Origin: Bacteroides caccae
GTDB lineage: Bacteria; Bacteroidota; Bacteroidia; Bacteroidales; Bacteroidaceae
Assembly (NCBI RefSeq): GCF_002222615.2
Contig: NZ_CP022412.2
Location: 1,736,001-1,800,000 of the forward strand
DNA length: 64,000 nt
Direction: 5' to 3'
Shown: positions 22,299 to 32,449 of the stretch, piece by piece
Layout: each line of letters begins with the position of its first letter
How positions within the stretch are numbered: position 1 is the first letter of the stretch
Translations under genes and position numbers: made by a program
The notes under the pieces: generated by a model
What the model saw: only the letters and a program-made list of their open reading frames with translations
What the model was told of the DNA's origin: nothing
Databases searched by the model: none

Positions 22299-23375
22299 CT
22301 AGAAATGAAAGCCGAAGGCTACACAACATGCCATTATTAATAAGTTTACCATAGAAATAGGAACCAGATATTTCCATTCCAGATTCAGAATCTGATCAAT
22401 ACGCAGACGGGGGAAAGTCCATTTAATCCACATCAATAGAAATACCACAAAGAATGCTTTGCCGAAAAACCAGATAAATCCCGGAATATAGTCCATTACG
22501 GCATTAAATCCGTCCAGCCCTACGATATGCAACGGCATCCAACCACCCAGAAAAATAGTAGCAGCAACGCTGGCTACAATAAACAGATTCAGATATTCCG
22601 CCAGATAGAAAAAACCGAAACCCATCCCCGAATATTCTGTATGATATCCGGCGGTCAACTCACTTTCCGCTTCGGGAAGGTCGAACGGACCACGGTTACA
22701 TTCGGCGTTTCCGGCAATCAGATAGATAATGAAGGCAATCACCGCGGGAATGTGTCCTTTGAAGATAAACCAGCCATTAGCTTGTCCCTCTACAATTTCG
22801 GAGAATTGCATGGTTCCCATAAGCACTACCATAGTCATGATACTCATACCTACGGAAAGCTCATAACTGATAATCTGTGCACCACTTCGCATCGCACCAA
22901 TCAGCGAGAACTTATTATTACTGCCCCAGCCTGCAAGCAGAATACCGACAACTCCGATACTGGAAGCTGCCAACAGGAAGAATACGCCTACGTTGAAGTT
23001 CAGAATCTCCGCACCTTTATTAAAAGGAATACAAGCGAAAGTAAGGAACGAAGCGATAATCACCATAAACGGAGCCAGATTGTAGAGGAAATGGTCGGCG
23101 CCCTTCGGCATGAAGATTTCCTTAGTCATCATTTTAAGCACGTCGCAGATCACCTGGATAGAACCCCATTTACCGACACGGTTCGGACCGAGACGGCATT
23201 GGAAGAATCCGCAGACTTTGCGCTCCATGTAAATCAATATGATAGCCAGTATGGCATATAATGCAACGATGCACACACCGATAGCCACACATTCTATAAA
23301 TACGGCTACTCCTTCCGGCATAATGGAGAGAAGCAGCTCATGTATCCAGTTTGTTACTATACTAAAGTCGAACAT
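22299..23375 (-). CDS. nuoH: NADH-quinone oxidoreductase subunit H
   Basis: 358 residues with about eight membrane segments. Conserved quinone-chamber residues appear in [20 protein letters not shown] and in [20 protein letters not shown]. The protein links the Q-module to the proton-pumping arm. It is 32 bases after nuoCD and 11 before nuoI. Confidence 0.96.
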   Translation of the reverse strand: MFDFSIVTNWIHELLLSIMPEGVAVFIECVAIGVCIVALYAILAIILIYMERKVCGFFQCRLGPNRVGKWGSIQVICDVLKMMTKEIFMPKGADHFLYNLAPFMVIIASFLTFACIPFNKGAEILNFNVGVFFLLAASSIGVVGILLAGWGSNNKFSLIGAMRSGAQIISYELSVGMSIMTMVVLMGTMQFSEIVEGQANGWFIFKGHIPAVIAFIIYLIAGNAECNRGPFDLPEAESELTAGYHTEYSGMGFGFFYLAEYLNLFIVASVAATIFLGGWMPLHIVGLDGFNAVMDYIPGFIWFFGKAFFVVFLLMWIKWTFPRLRIDQILNLEWKYLVPISMVNLLIMACCVAFGFHF

Positions 23376-23407
23376 ATAATTTAAAATACTTGATACTTAT
23401 TACTTGT

Positions 23408-25000
23408 TTATCTATCAATATCCGGGACCACATAATCCAACGTTCCGCCAATAGCAATCAAGTCGGCAATCTTCGCTCCACGGCAGATTGTGTCAATTGC
23501 AGCAACAAGCGGTAGTCCCGTGGCACGGTAGTGCAGGCGATAAGGCATCTTGTCACCCTGGCTTTCGAGGAAAACACCGAACTCACCACGGCTTCCTTCC
23601 ACGGCAGCATAATAACTACCTTCGGGAACACGGATGATCGGTTTCATTTTCTCCTGGTAGGGGCCTTCGGGAATATTGTCGATTAATTGTTCGATGATGT
23701 TCAGACTCTCCATTATTTCGTCCATACGTACCAGGTAACGGGCGAAACAGTCACCTTCCGTATAAACAATTTCTTTGAAATCTACTTTGTCATATACACC
23801 ATACGGTATCCGTTTGCGCACGTCGCAAGCCCAACCCGAAGCACGTCCTGTACCTCCTGTACAGCCGAAAGAGATAGCATCTTCACGACTCAGCACTCCT
23901 ACACCTTTCATACGGCTTTGGGCAATGACATTACCTGTAAATATGTCGTGGTATTCGTGAATGATTCCTCTCATATACGGGATAAATTCTTTCACCCGTT
24001 TGACAAAATTCGGGTGAAGGTCAGCTTGCACACCGCCAATCGTGTTGTAATTCATAATCAGGCGTCCACCGCAAGTTTCCTCAAAAATATCGAGAATCTT
24101 TTCACGGTCACGGAATCCGTAGAAGAAAGCTGTCAGCGCTCCGAGGTCCATGGCAAGGGCGGAAAAGAACAATAAGTGGGAGTCGATACGTTGTAGCTCA
24201 TCCATAATCGTACGGATATATTGTACGCGTTCGCTAACTTCGACACCCATTGCCTTCTCAATACACATGCATAGTGCATGACGATTCTGATGGGCACCCA
24301 GGTAATCAAGACGGTCTGTCAGAGCCAATGTCTGCGGATAAGTAAGACTTTCGTTCATTTTCTCGATGCCCCGATGGATATAGCCACAGTTTGCATCAAT
24401 CTTACGAATAATTTCACCCTCCAAAGAAACACGGAAGCGCATGACACCATGGGTTGCAGGATGTTGAGGACCAATGTTGACTACATATTCTTCTTCGCCG
24501 AAGAGTTTGGTTTCTTTGTCTTTGATTGTCCCGTCCGGGTTCAGCTCTATTTCCCGGGTCGTGTCAAACGTCTCTTCGTTTGTCATACAAAGCGGATTAT
24601 CTTTCTCCGGGTCATTGTCTTTCCGCATCGGATAACCTATCCAGTCATTGCGCAGATAAAGACGGCGCATATCAGGATGACCGATGAAAGTGATACCATA
24701 ATAGTCGAAGACTTCACGTTCGTAGAAGTCGGCTATCTTCCATATATCGCTGACAGACGGGATTTCCGGTAATTCACGGTTGGTTGTAGCTGTTTTTACT
24801 GCTATCCGTTCGCCTGTGACAGTAGATTCCAGATGATAGACTACGCCTAACCCACGAAGTTTTTCCGGAGTATCTTTCTCATCTGCTGCTCCCCAGTCCA
24901 TGCCGGTGAGGCTCTCGAGGAAGTCCATCTGTTTTTCATTCCGCAAGCGCAGCATCTCGTCGTGTAATGCTACGGGGGCTATAAATTGTATTTCTTGCAT
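23408..25000 (-). CDS. nuoCD: Fused NADH-quinone oxidoreductase subunits C and D
   Basis: 530 residues. The NuoC part is N-terminal (about 1-150, with ADFYEREVFDYYGITFIGHPDMRRL). The NuoD part begins near VNIGPQHPATHGVMRF (about 174) and holds GYIHRGIEKM and the quinone-site His of this region. The fusion resembles E. coli NuoCD. The 49-kDa part forms the quinone pocket with NuoB. It is 26 bases after nuoB. Confidence 0.96.
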   Translation of the reverse strand: MQEIQFIAPVALHDEMLRLRNEKQMDFLESLTGMDWGAADEKDTPEKLRGLGVVYHLESTVTGERIAVKTATTNRELPEIPSVSDIWKIADFYEREVFDYYGITFIGHPDMRRLYLRNDWIGYPMRKDNDPEKDNPLCMTNEETFDTTREIELNPDGTIKDKETKLFGEEEYVVNIGPQHPATHGVMRFRVSLEGEIIRKIDANCGYIHRGIEKMNESLTYPQTLALTDRLDYLGAHQNRHALCMCIEKAMGVEVSERVQYIRTIMDELQRIDSHLLFFSALAMDLGALTAFFYGFRDREKILDIFEETCGGRLIMNYNTIGGVQADLHPNFVKRVKEFIPYMRGIIHEYHDIFTGNVIAQSRMKGVGVLSREDAISFGCTGGTGRASGWACDVRKRIPYGVYDKVDFKEIVYTEGDCFARYLVRMDEIMESLNIIEQLIDNIPEGPYQEKMKPIIRVPEGSYYAAVEGSRGEFGVFLESQGDKMPYRLHYRATGLPLVAAIDTICRGAKIADLIAIGGTLDYVVPDIDR

Positions 25001-25026
25001 AAATCTTTTAAATTAAGAATGTAAGA

Positions 25027-25629
25027 TTACTCTTCGTTCTTTATATAATCCGGTTTCTTCTCTTTTCTATTCACTCCACCAAAGAACTTTTCTATTTTTA
25101 CCTTGCGTTGCAACTGCATCATGCCATAATAGAAAGCCTCGGGACGCGGCGGACATCCGGGGATATATACATCTACCGGAAGAATCTTGTCTACTCCGTT
25201 CACTACGTGGTAAGACTTTTTGAAAGGGCCTCCGCTGACTGCGCATCCCCCCACGGCCACCACATACTTCGGATCGGGCATTTGGTCATACAGACGTTTC
25301 AATACCGGAGCCATTTTATTCGTGATTGTTCCGCATACCATAATCATATCAGCTTGACGCGGACTGGCACGTGCTACTTCGAACCCGAAGCGGGCCATGT
25401 CATAACGAGCGGCACCCAATGCCATAAATTCGATACCGCAACAACTGGTTGCGAAAGTAAGCGGCCACAGTGAATTGCTGCGTCCCCAGTTGATGAAATC
25501 GTCAAGGACTCCGAGAGCGACATTTGCCCCTCCGGCATTAAGCTCCCTGACCAACTTTTCCAATGACTCATTGTCAATGAACTCCTCATAAGGAATTGAT
25601 TTTATTTTTGGCTTTTTGGTTATTTCCAT
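25027..25629 (-). CDS. nuoB: NADH-quinone oxidoreductase subunit B
   Basis: 200 residues. The cluster N2 ligands are visible: the tandem Cys63-Cys64 in [20 protein letters not shown], a Cys in [13 protein letters not shown], and [15 protein letters not shown]. Tandem cysteines and the PRQAD segment are diagnostic for NuoB. It overlaps the 3' end of nuoA by 10 bases, so the two are translationally coupled. Confidence 0.96.
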   Translation of the reverse strand: MEITKKPKIKSIPYEEFIDNESLEKLVRELNAGGANVALGVLDDFINWGRSNSLWPLTFATSCCGIEFMALGAARYDMARFGFEVARASPRQADMIMVCGTITNKMAPVLKRLYDQMPDPKYVVAVGGCAVSGGPFKKSYHVVNGVDKILPVDVYIPGCPPRPEAFYYGMMQLQRKVKIEKFFGGVNRKEKKPDYIKNEE

Positions 25630-25970
25630 TCCAATGCTCCTTTCCTCCAGGCGTATGCAAGACCCAGAACTAAAATAATAAAGAAGAAGAGAATACTAAT
25701 AAGTCCTTGTGGTCCCATGTCACGCATCACTACTGCCCACGGAAACAGAAAAGCTGTTTCTACATCGAACATTAGGAACAGAATAGCAAACAAGTAGTAG
25801 CCCACACGGAACTGCATCCATGATTTACCACGTGTCGGTATACCACATTCGTATGCCTCGAACTTTTGCTCATTGTATGAGCGGGGGGAAATAGCTCGCG
25901 AAAGAGCTATCACAACACCGACAAAAGCAAGCGCTGTCAGTAAAACAACAACTAAAAATGTAAAATTCAT
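25620..25970 (-). CDS. nuoA: NADH-quinone oxidoreductase subunit A
   Basis: 116 residues with three membrane segments and the family motif [42 protein letters not shown] in pieces ([17 protein letters not shown]). It is the first gene of the operon. No clean TAnnTTTG box was found in the 115 bases upstream, so the promoter is not assigned. Confidence 0.95.
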   Translation of the reverse strand: MNFTFLVVVLLTALAFVGVVIALSRAISPRSYNEQKFEAYECGIPTRGKSWMQFRVGYYLFAILFLMFDVETAFLFPWAVVMRDMGPQGLISILFFFIILVLGLAYAWRKGALEWK

Positions 25971-26085
25971 AATTCAATAGCTGTTTAGATTGAATATTAT
26001 AGAAATGAACAACAAACCCTTCACCCACCGGAGAAGAGGTTGATTGCCTGAAATAAATCGAATAAAAAATAGTGCCCTGGCTTGT

Positions 26086-26463
26086 CTAAATGACAATCTT
26101 CCTTAAACCATATATATAATGGGTAACAGGATCATAAAGGTAGTTGGGAGTGTGAAGCGAAAATGAGTAAGGCGGACTTTGCAATTTGTAATGTTCGCAG
26201 AAATAGGCGATCAGTAATAACATGCTCTTGTCTGTCGGAACATGGGCGACGTCCGTATGGCTCATATCGCACGATTGGGTGGAGTATAGATTATAAAGAC
26301 GCTCAATCGCATTATGAATCGGACGGTCTTGGGATACGTAGCACTTCTCCTGCCGATAAGTCGGGGAGGTAACTTTGCAAATATCTTCCATTGTTCCATT
26401 AGTGACGCAATGAATTAGCAAAGCCAGTACCAAAAGTAATCCGAATTTTAAGCTTTGTTTCAT
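26086..26463 (-). CDS. Small exported protein of unknown function
   Basis: 125 residues from the ATG at 26463. A longer frame to 26547 exists, but its extra codons extend past the -7 box and are basic and unlike a start. The N terminus MKQSLKFGLLLVLALLIHCV is a signal peptide or membrane anchor. The Cys of HCVTNG could be a lipobox, though weak. The remainder has four more cysteines and many Tyr and His residues (SYSFSLHTPNYLYDPVTHYIYGL-like end), with no recognised domain. It has its own promoter and lies between trkH and nuoA. Confidence 0.6.
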   Translation of the reverse strand: MKQSLKFGLLLVLALLIHCVTNGTMEDICKVTSPTYRQEKCYVSQDRPIHNAIERLYNLYSTQSCDMSHTDVAHVPTDKSMLLLIAYFCEHYKLQSPPYSFSLHTPNYLYDPVTHYIYGLRKIVI

Positions 26464-26482
26464 CTTTCTCTTATAACGGCTG

Positions 26483-26516
26483 CAAATATAGGATTTATAT
26501 TTATACTTTTTGCAAA
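26483..26516 (-). promoter_or_regulatory. Promoter (-33 and -7) of the small exported protein gene
   Basis: On the minus strand TTTGC (26512-26516) is followed after 21 bases by TATATTTG (26483-26490), a full Bacteroides sigma-ABfr type promoter. The ATG is 19 bases beyond the -7 box. Confidence 0.65.
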
Positions 26517-26573
26517 CTCTAAGTAGCAAAAAAGGTTTTTTTAGCACTCCAATTGATCTATGTCAATACTCGT

Positions 26574-28025
26574 TTAGTTCTTTTTCCAGAAATCGGAACT
26601 GAAGAGCAGTAATACCGTAAATAATTCCAAACGTCCGAGGAGCATAAGGAAAGAAAGTAACCATTTTGCAGCATCGGGTAACTCACTCCACGAATAGGCC
26701 GGGCCACAGGTACCGAGGCCCGGTCCCATATTACCCATACTTGAAACAACGGTTCCGATTGACTCGAGAAATCCTACTCCGAAACCCAACATAATGAGTA
26801 TGCTGATAATGGCGATAACTGCATACAGAAATGTGAATGCCAGTACCGTTGATTGAATCGAAGGAGAGATTACCTGTTTATTAACCCGTACCGGTAGTAC
26901 GGCGTTAGGATGCAGGATATGTTTGAACTCATTCTTTGCTACTTTAAAGAGAATCACCATACGAATACATTTGATACCTCCTGTCGTGCTGCCCGCACAA
27001 GCTCCTATCAACATAACCACAATCAGACATCCCCAAAGAATGGAGGGCCAAAGCATATAATCCGCTGTGGCAAAACCGGTAGAAGTCTGTAATGAAATCA
27101 CTTGAAACAATGATTTACGGAAAGCTTCCTCTACTCCCATATCACAGGTTCGATAGAGCCAGAAGGCAATGAATATTGTGAAAAAAGATACACAGATAAA
27201 ATAAAACTTCAGCTCTGCGTCATGGATGAATTTCTTGATTTTTCCGTTGAACATCAACAACAATAAAGTGAAGTTGATACCTGAAAGAAACATGAAAATG
27301 GATATTACGTAATCTATATAAGGAGAGTGGTAATATTCAATGCTAGCTTGTTTGGTCGAGAATCCTCCGGTACTGGTCGTCGTGAAAGCATGACAAATAC
27401 TGTCAAATACACTCATGCCGCCGAATACGAGCAATACAATCAGCGTTCCTGTCATTCCGGCATAGATACCCCATATCCATTTGGCGGTAACGCCGATACG
27501 GGGATGTACTTTGTCATGAGTAGGACCGCTGGCTTCGGCAGCGAATACCTGAATGCCTCCCATTCCGAAAATCGGCAGAACGGCAATTGTGAAAAATACA
27601 ATTCCCAAACCGCCTATCCATTGTGTCATTGCCCGCCAGAAAAGGATTCCGTGTGGCATTGATTCAATGTTGTTCATAATGGTAGCCCCCGTACTACTGA
27701 ATCCGGACATCGTTTCGAAAAAAGCGTCCGTAATACTCGGGATATATCCACCTATATAATAAGGTAACATTCCGAAAAGCGAGAATGCAATCCAGGCAGT
27801 ACTGACAATGACATATCCGTCACGACGGTTGAGCGACTTTTCCGCACCTTTGCCAATTGCAAGCATCAATATACCGACGCCTGTGGTGATAGCGGATGAA
27901 ATCAGGAAACTCTGCAAATCGTTTTCTTTGTAAAAAAGAGAGACAGCTCCACAACATAGCAGCATAGCTGTTTCTATCAGAAGCAGGAATCCTATGATGC
28001 GGTATATCATCTTTGAGTTAATCAT
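26574..28025 (-). CDS. trkH: TrkH-family potassium uptake membrane subunit
   Basis: 483 residues from the ATG at 28025 (a TTG two codons earlier is less likely). It is a polytopic protein with the repeated K+-selectivity loops of the Trk/Ktr/HKT family: FSSTGATIMNN, TTTSTGGFSTK, QTSTGFATADY and SSMGNMGPGLG. With TrkA it forms the K+ uptake system in the inner membrane. It follows trkA by 34 bases and is the last gene of the dxs-trkA-trkH operon. Confidence 0.93.
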   Translation of the reverse strand: MINSKMIYRIIGFLLLIETAMLLCCGAVSLFYKENDLQSFLISSAITTGVGILMLAIGKGAEKSLNRRDGYVIVSTAWIAFSLFGMLPYYIGGYIPSITDAFFETMSGFSSTGATIMNNIESMPHGILFWRAMTQWIGGLGIVFFTIAVLPIFGMGGIQVFAAEASGPTHDKVHPRIGVTAKWIWGIYAGMTGTLIVLLVFGGMSVFDSICHAFTTTSTGGFSTKQASIEYYHSPYIDYVISIFMFLSGINFTLLLLMFNGKIKKFIHDAELKFYFICVSFFTIFIAFWLYRTCDMGVEEAFRKSLFQVISLQTSTGFATADYMLWPSILWGCLIVVMLIGACAGSTTGGIKCIRMVILFKVAKNEFKHILHPNAVLPVRVNKQVISPSIQSTVLAFTFLYAVIAIISILIMLGFGVGFLESIGTVVSSMGNMGPGLGTCGPAYSWSELPDAAKWLLSFLMLLGRLELFTVLLLFSSDFWKKN

Positions 28026-28059
28026 AAACAAGCTGCGGTTAATACTTAAAACCTAATAC

Positions 28060-29400
28060 TTAATTAAAGAATTTCTCAATCTTTTTAATCATCATACTCA
28101 GGCAGAACACAACGACATGGTCGCCCGGTTGTATCAGCGTGTCACCGGTTACAAGTACTCCTTCACCATTACGAATCATACCTCCGATAGTGGTTCCTTT
28201 CGGAAGGCCAAGGTCTTTGATAAAATGTTTGGTAATCTTGGCACCTGCCGGCACGGTGAATTCCGCTACATCTGCATTGGCAAAAGTCAGGCATTTCACA
28301 TTGGATACATCCGCATCCAACATCATTTGGTAAATATGGCTGGCGGCAATCATCTTTTTGTTAATAACCGTACCGATGTCAAGGCTTTCGGCCATGCCGA
28401 TATAATCAATGTTTTCTACTTCTGCCACCGTCTTTTCCACGCCCATACGTTTAGCGGCAAGACAGGCAAGAATGTTGGTTTCGGAATTTCCGGTCAGGGC
28501 GACGAAGGCTTCTGTATTCTTCAACCCTTCTTCAATCAGAAGATCCATGTCACGGCCGTCTCCGTTGATAATCATAGTCTTGTCATCCAATAACTCAGTC
28601 AGGCGGTTGCAACGGTTGATATCGTTATCTACGATTTTCACCTGCATATAGTCCGGTACGTATTGTGCAGTACGGACAGCAATGCGGCTTCCGCCCATAA
28701 TCATCACATTACGCACATCGGCGTAATCTTCTTTACCGGCAATTTTCCGGATATAAGGGATATATTTGCGGGTGGTCGTAAAATAAACAATATCATGCAA
28801 TTTGATAACGTCATCTCCACGCGGGATAATTGTTTCTGTTCCACGCTTAATGGCTACCACATGGTAGGGGATATTCGGGCCACCTAATTCATAGAGTGGA
28901 ATATTCAGAATCTCCGCTTTTTCACGCATCTTGGTACCTATTAAGATCAGAGCACCTCCACAGAACTCCCACCATTGGCGTACCCAGCTCATGCGCATGG
29001 AAGATACGATTTCTTTAGCGGCAAGCATTTCCGGATAAATCAGGGAGTCTACGCCCAGTTTCTGAAAGAATTCTTTATTTTTGGGCAGAAGATATTCGTA
29101 GTTGTCGATGCGGGCAACGGTCTTTTTGGCTCCTAAGTTGGTAGCCAGCATACAAGCGGTCATGTTCCTGCTCTCGTCCGGGGTGACGGCAATGAACAAG
29201 TCGGCTTCTTTCACACCTACTTCCTTTAAACCGGAAATAGAAGAAGGGGAGGCGGTGACCGTCAGCAAATCGAAGTTGGAACTAAGTGCGGTTAGTTTTT
29301 CCTCGTCATCGTCCATTAGGATGATATCCTGTTTTTCCCGGGACAATAATTTAGCCAGGTGGGTGCCTACGTTACCGGCCCCTGCAATAATAATCTTCAT
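28060..29400 (-). CDS. trkA: TrkA, NAD-binding regulatory subunit of Trk potassium uptake
   Basis: 446 residues with two RCK units. The first begins with the Rossmann motif IIIAGAGNVGTHLAKLLS (residue 3 on). The second starts near VRNVMIMGGSRIAVRTAQ (about 228). Each is followed by a TrkA-C domain. It gates TrkH in response to nucleotides. The start codon is 2 bases after the dxs stop, indicating coupling. Confidence 0.94.
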   Translation of the reverse strand: MKIIIAGAGNVGTHLAKLLSREKQDIILMDDDEEKLTALSSNFDLLTVTASPSSISGLKEVGVKEADLFIAVTPDESRNMTACMLATNLGAKKTVARIDNYEYLLPKNKEFFQKLGVDSLIYPEMLAAKEIVSSMRMSWVRQWWEFCGGALILIGTKMREKAEILNIPLYELGGPNIPYHVVAIKRGTETIIPRGDDVIKLHDIVYFTTTRKYIPYIRKIAGKEDYADVRNVMIMGGSRIAVRTAQYVPDYMQVKIVDNDINRCNRLTELLDDKTMIINGDGRDMDLLIEEGLKNTEAFVALTGNSETNILACLAAKRMGVEKTVAEVENIDYIGMAESLDIGTVINKKMIAASHIYQMMLDADVSNVKCLTFANADVAEFTVPAGAKITKHFIKDLGLPKGTTIGGMIRNGEGVLVTGDTLIQPGDHVVVFCLSMMIKKIEKFFN

Positions 29401-29402
29401 TT

Positions 29403-31346
29403 TCAGTTGGTTAATTCTTTAACTCCACTCATGCTTAGCTGAAGTGCGCATTGCTTTAAAAGTTCTTTAGTGATGCTGTCTTCATCCATTCCGCAGAGTT
29501 GGTATAGTTGTGCTATTGTGCCATGTTGAACGAATTTATCCGGGATTCCGATACGTTTCACGGTCGGAGTATATTCATGGTCGGCCATAAATTCGAGTAC
29601 GGCACTTCCCATTCCTCCCTGAATCACTCCATCTTCTATGGTAACGATGTGGCGGAACTTCCGGCCTACCTCGTGCAGCAGTCCTTCATCCAGTGGTTTG
29701 AGGAATCTTAAATCGTAATGTGCAATGCTTTTGCCCGATTCGGTTTCGGCACGGGCAATGGCAGTAGCCGCTTTATTTCCGATAGGACCTATGCTGATAA
29801 CTGCGAGGTCTTTACCGTCCTTCAATTTCCGTCCCTTACCTACGGGAATTTCTTCGAGCGGACATTTCCAGTCGACTAATACTCCGCGACCTCTGGGGTA
29901 ACGTATGGCAAACGGACCTTTGTCAGGCAGTTGGGCTGTGTACATCAGACGGCGTAATTCATGTTCATCCATAGGCGATGCAATCGTCAGGTTAGGTATC
30001 GGACGCAGATAAGCCATGTCAAAAACTCCGTGATGAGTAGGCCCGTCTTCGCCTACCAGTCCGGCACGGTCGAGACAAAAGACAACAGGCAAGTTCTGGA
30101 TAGCTACATCGTGGATGATATTATCATAAGCCCGCTGCATGAACGAAGAATAGATGTTGCAGAAAGGTTGCAAACCGTCTTTTGCCATACCTCCGGAGAA
30201 GGTGACGGCATGTCCTTCGGCAATTCCTACATCGAAAGCCCGTTTAGGCATTTTAGACATCAGTATGTTCATCGAACAGCCACTGGGCATGGCCGGGGTA
30301 ACGCCTACAATTTTAGGATTGGCTTCGGCCAGTTCCACAAGCGTATTTCCGAAAACATCCTGAAAGAGAGGAGGCATTCCTTCCGTATTGGCAATAAAAC
30401 GCTCGCCGGTGACAGGATCGAACTTGCCGGGCGCATGCCATTCGGTAGCGTGCATCTCTGCCGGGGCGAATCCTTTTCCTTTTATGGTATGTAAGTGCAG
30501 GATTTTAGGTCCTTGCAGGTCTTTTATATCCCGTAATATGCGGGCGAGGTTCTTCACATCGTGTCCGTCGATAGGACCGAAGTAGCGGATGTTCATTCCC
30601 TCGAAGATGTTTTGTTGTTGTGCAGCCATTGATTTCAGGCTGTTGCCGAAACGTATAAGGGCTTTGCGGCGTTCTTCGTTTAAAATACCGAGTTTGAACA
30701 GCATTCGTGACAACTTGAAACGTAGCTGGTTGTAGCGGTTGGAAGTTGTCATGTTGAAAAGATACTGTTTCATACCGCCAACACTACGGTCGATTGCCAT
30801 GTCGTTATCATTCAAGATAATGAGCAGGTTGTTCGAGGTGGTTGATGAATTGTTCAGTCCCTCGAAAGCCAGTCCGCCACTCATCGAACCATCACCGATG
30901 ACAGCTATGACATGACGGTTGGAATCTCCGTTCTGAGCAGCGGCAACTGCCATGCCGAGAGCAGCAGAAATAGAATTGGATGCATGTCCGCAGGTGAAAG
31001 TATCGTATTCACTCTCCTCCGGTGAAGGAAAAGGACGGATTCCTCCCAACTTCCGGTTGGTGGAGAAAGCTTCCCGTCGTCCCGTAAGAATCTTGTGTCC
31101 GTATGCCTGATGACCCACATCCCACACAATACGGTCATAAGGCGTATTGTAGACGTAGTGTAAGGCTACGGTCAATTCCACTGTCCCCAAACTCGCAGCG
31201 AAATGTCCCGGATTGCAGCATAGCTCTTTAATAATGTCTTGCCTCAGTTCATTGCATACTTCCGGTAGTTGTTCTACGTTTAGTTTCCGTAGATCTTCGG
31301 GGTAATCAATAGTGTTTAGCAAGTTATATATCGGTTCATTATTCAT
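29403..31346 (-). CDS. dxs: 1-deoxy-D-xylulose-5-phosphate synthase
   Basis: 647 residues from the ATG at 31346 ([20 protein letters not shown]). The open frame continues 20 codons upstream, but that segment crosses the -7 box and is unlike Dxs. It catalyses the first step of the MEP isoprenoid pathway from pyruvate and glyceraldehyde 3-phosphate with thiamine diphosphate. Motifs: [15 protein letters not shown] (active His), the ThDP site [17 protein letters not shown], and the catalytic Glu in [14 protein letters not shown]. The operon with trkA and trkH has no obvious biochemical logic. Confidence 0.96.
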   Translation of the reverse strand: MNNEPIYNLLNTIDYPEDLRKLNVEQLPEVCNELRQDIIKELCCNPGHFAASLGTVELTVALHYVYNTPYDRIVWDVGHQAYGHKILTGRREAFSTNRKLGGIRPFPSPEESEYDTFTCGHASNSISAALGMAVAAAQNGDSNRHVIAVIGDGSMSGGLAFEGLNNSSTTSNNLLIILNDNDMAIDRSVGGMKQYLFNMTTSNRYNQLRFKLSRMLFKLGILNEERRKALIRFGNSLKSMAAQQQNIFEGMNIRYFGPIDGHDVKNLARILRDIKDLQGPKILHLHTIKGKGFAPAEMHATEWHAPGKFDPVTGERFIANTEGMPPLFQDVFGNTLVELAEANPKIVGVTPAMPSGCSMNILMSKMPKRAFDVGIAEGHAVTFSGGMAKDGLQPFCNIYSSFMQRAYDNIIHDVAIQNLPVVFCLDRAGLVGEDGPTHHGVFDMAYLRPIPNLTIASPMDEHELRRLMYTAQLPDKGPFAIRYPRGRGVLVDWKCPLEEIPVGKGRKLKDGKDLAVISIGPIGNKAATAIARAETESGKSIAHYDLRFLKPLDEGLLHEVGRKFRHIVTIEDGVIQGGMGSAVLEFMADHEYTPTVKRIGIPDKFVQHGTIAQLYQLCGMDEDSITKELLKQCALQLSMSGVKELTN

Positions 31347-31365
31347 GATTCTAGGAAATTTAGTG

Positions 31366-31373
31366 CAAAAATA
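31366..31373 (-). promoter_or_regulatory. -7 box for the dxs-trkA-trkH operon
   Basis: The minus strand reads TATTTTTG, a full match, 19 bases upstream of the dxs ATG. It is divergent from the GSCFA-gene box at 31417-31424. Confidence 0.55.
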
Positions 31374-31416
31374 CGAAAAGAATGTGGAACCTGAAATGGA
31401 ATACACATCTTTATTG

Positions 31417-31424
31417 TACTTTTG
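31417..31424 (+). promoter_or_regulatory. -7 box for the GSCFA / murF-alr transcript
   Basis: TACTTTTG is a full TAnnTTTG match, 35 bases upstream of the ATG at 31460. Confidence 0.55.
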
Positions 31425-31459
31425 CTTCGTGAAAAGGAATTAATAAGGAGAAAAAATAT

Positions 31460-32449
31460 ATGGATTTTCGAACGAAGGTTGAACTGCCCGTAAGCTTGCC
31501 GCCTGTTACTCATGCCGGACAAATACTTCTGCTGGGCTCCTGTTTTGCAGAAAACATGGGTAGGCAACTGGCGGAAAACAAATTCAGGGTAGATGTGAAT
31601 CCTTTTGGTATTCTCTACAATCCCTTTTCTGTTTCAACAGCCTTAGTTGAAATATTAAAAGGGAAGGTGTATCAGGAGGAAGATTTATTTGCTTATAAGG
31701 AGTGTTGGCATAGCCCGATGCATCATGGCTCATTCTCCGCAGCTACGGCGGGCGAGGTCATCCGGAATATAAATCATCGTTTGCAGCAGGCCTATAAGAC
31801 GGTTCATCAACTGGATTGGTTGATGTTGACTTTCGGCACCGCCTACGTCTATGAACAGAAAGAAACGGGGAGGGTAGTGTCCAACTGCCACAAGCTGCCG
31901 GAAAGCAATTTTAACCGCCGGCTCCTGTCGGTCGATGAGATTGTGAACGAATACACTTCATTGATTGCCGGTATGACGGCACGTAATCCGAATCTGAAGA
32001 TTCTCTTTACAGTCAGCCCGATCCGGCATATTCGTGACGGAATGCATGCCAATCAACTTAGTAAATCGACCCTGTTGCTTACAATCGACCGCTTGCAGCA
32101 ATTGTTTCCGAAGCAGGTTTTCTACTTTCCTGCTTACGAGATAGTACTTGACGAATTGCGCGATTACCGGTTTTATGCCGATGATATGTTGCATCCGTCT
32201 CCATTGGCCGTGAACTACCTGTGGAAATGCTTTTCTGATTCCTTTTTTTCTGCTGAAACAAAGCAGGTTATGACAGAAGTGGAGGATATCCGCAAAGATA
32301 TGGCGCATAAACCCTTTCATCCCGAATCGGAAGCGTATCAACGCTTTTTAGGACAAATAGTGTTAAAAATAGAACGACTTATCGGAAAATACCCGTACTT
32401 AGATTTTCAAAAAGAAACAGAACTATGTCATATACGATTGAATCCATAG
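31460..32449 (+). CDS. GSCFA-domain protein (SGNH-like hydrolase fold)
   Basis: 329 residues. The name-giving motif appears at ILLLGSCFAENMG (about residues 26-38). Later motifs are FGTAYVYE, TVSPIRHIRDG and DDMLHPSPLAVNY, the last holding a candidate catalytic Asp and His. GSCFA proteins are related to SGNH esterases, but their substrate is unknown. The 3' end overlaps the murF-alr start by 25 bases. This suggests a coupled role near cell-wall precursor synthesis; that is inference from position. Confidence 0.87.
   Translation: MDFRTKVELPVSLPPVTHAGQILLLGSCFAENMGRQLAENKFRVDVNPFGILYNPFSVSTALVEILKGKVYQEEDLFAYKECWHSPMHHGSFSAATAGEVIRNINHRLQQAYKTVHQLDWLMLTFGTAYVYEQKETGRVVSNCHKLPESNFNRRLLSVDEIVNEYTSLIAGMTARNPNLKILFTVSPIRHIRDGMHANQLSKSTLLLTIDRLQQLFPKQVFYFPAYEIVLDELRDYRFYADDMLHPSPLAVNYLWKCFSDSFFSAETKQVMTEVEDIRKDMAHKPFHPESEAYQRFLGQIVLKIERLIGKYPYLDFQKETELCHIRLNP

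Noticed and set aside
22527..23261. 244-codon frame on the plus strand opposite nuoH
   Set aside because: It is antisense to a clearly conserved nuoH sequence; composition is typical of a shadow frame.
31347..31406. 20 extra N-terminal codons of dxs
   Set aside because: They cross the -7 box at 31366-31373 and do not resemble Dxs N termini.
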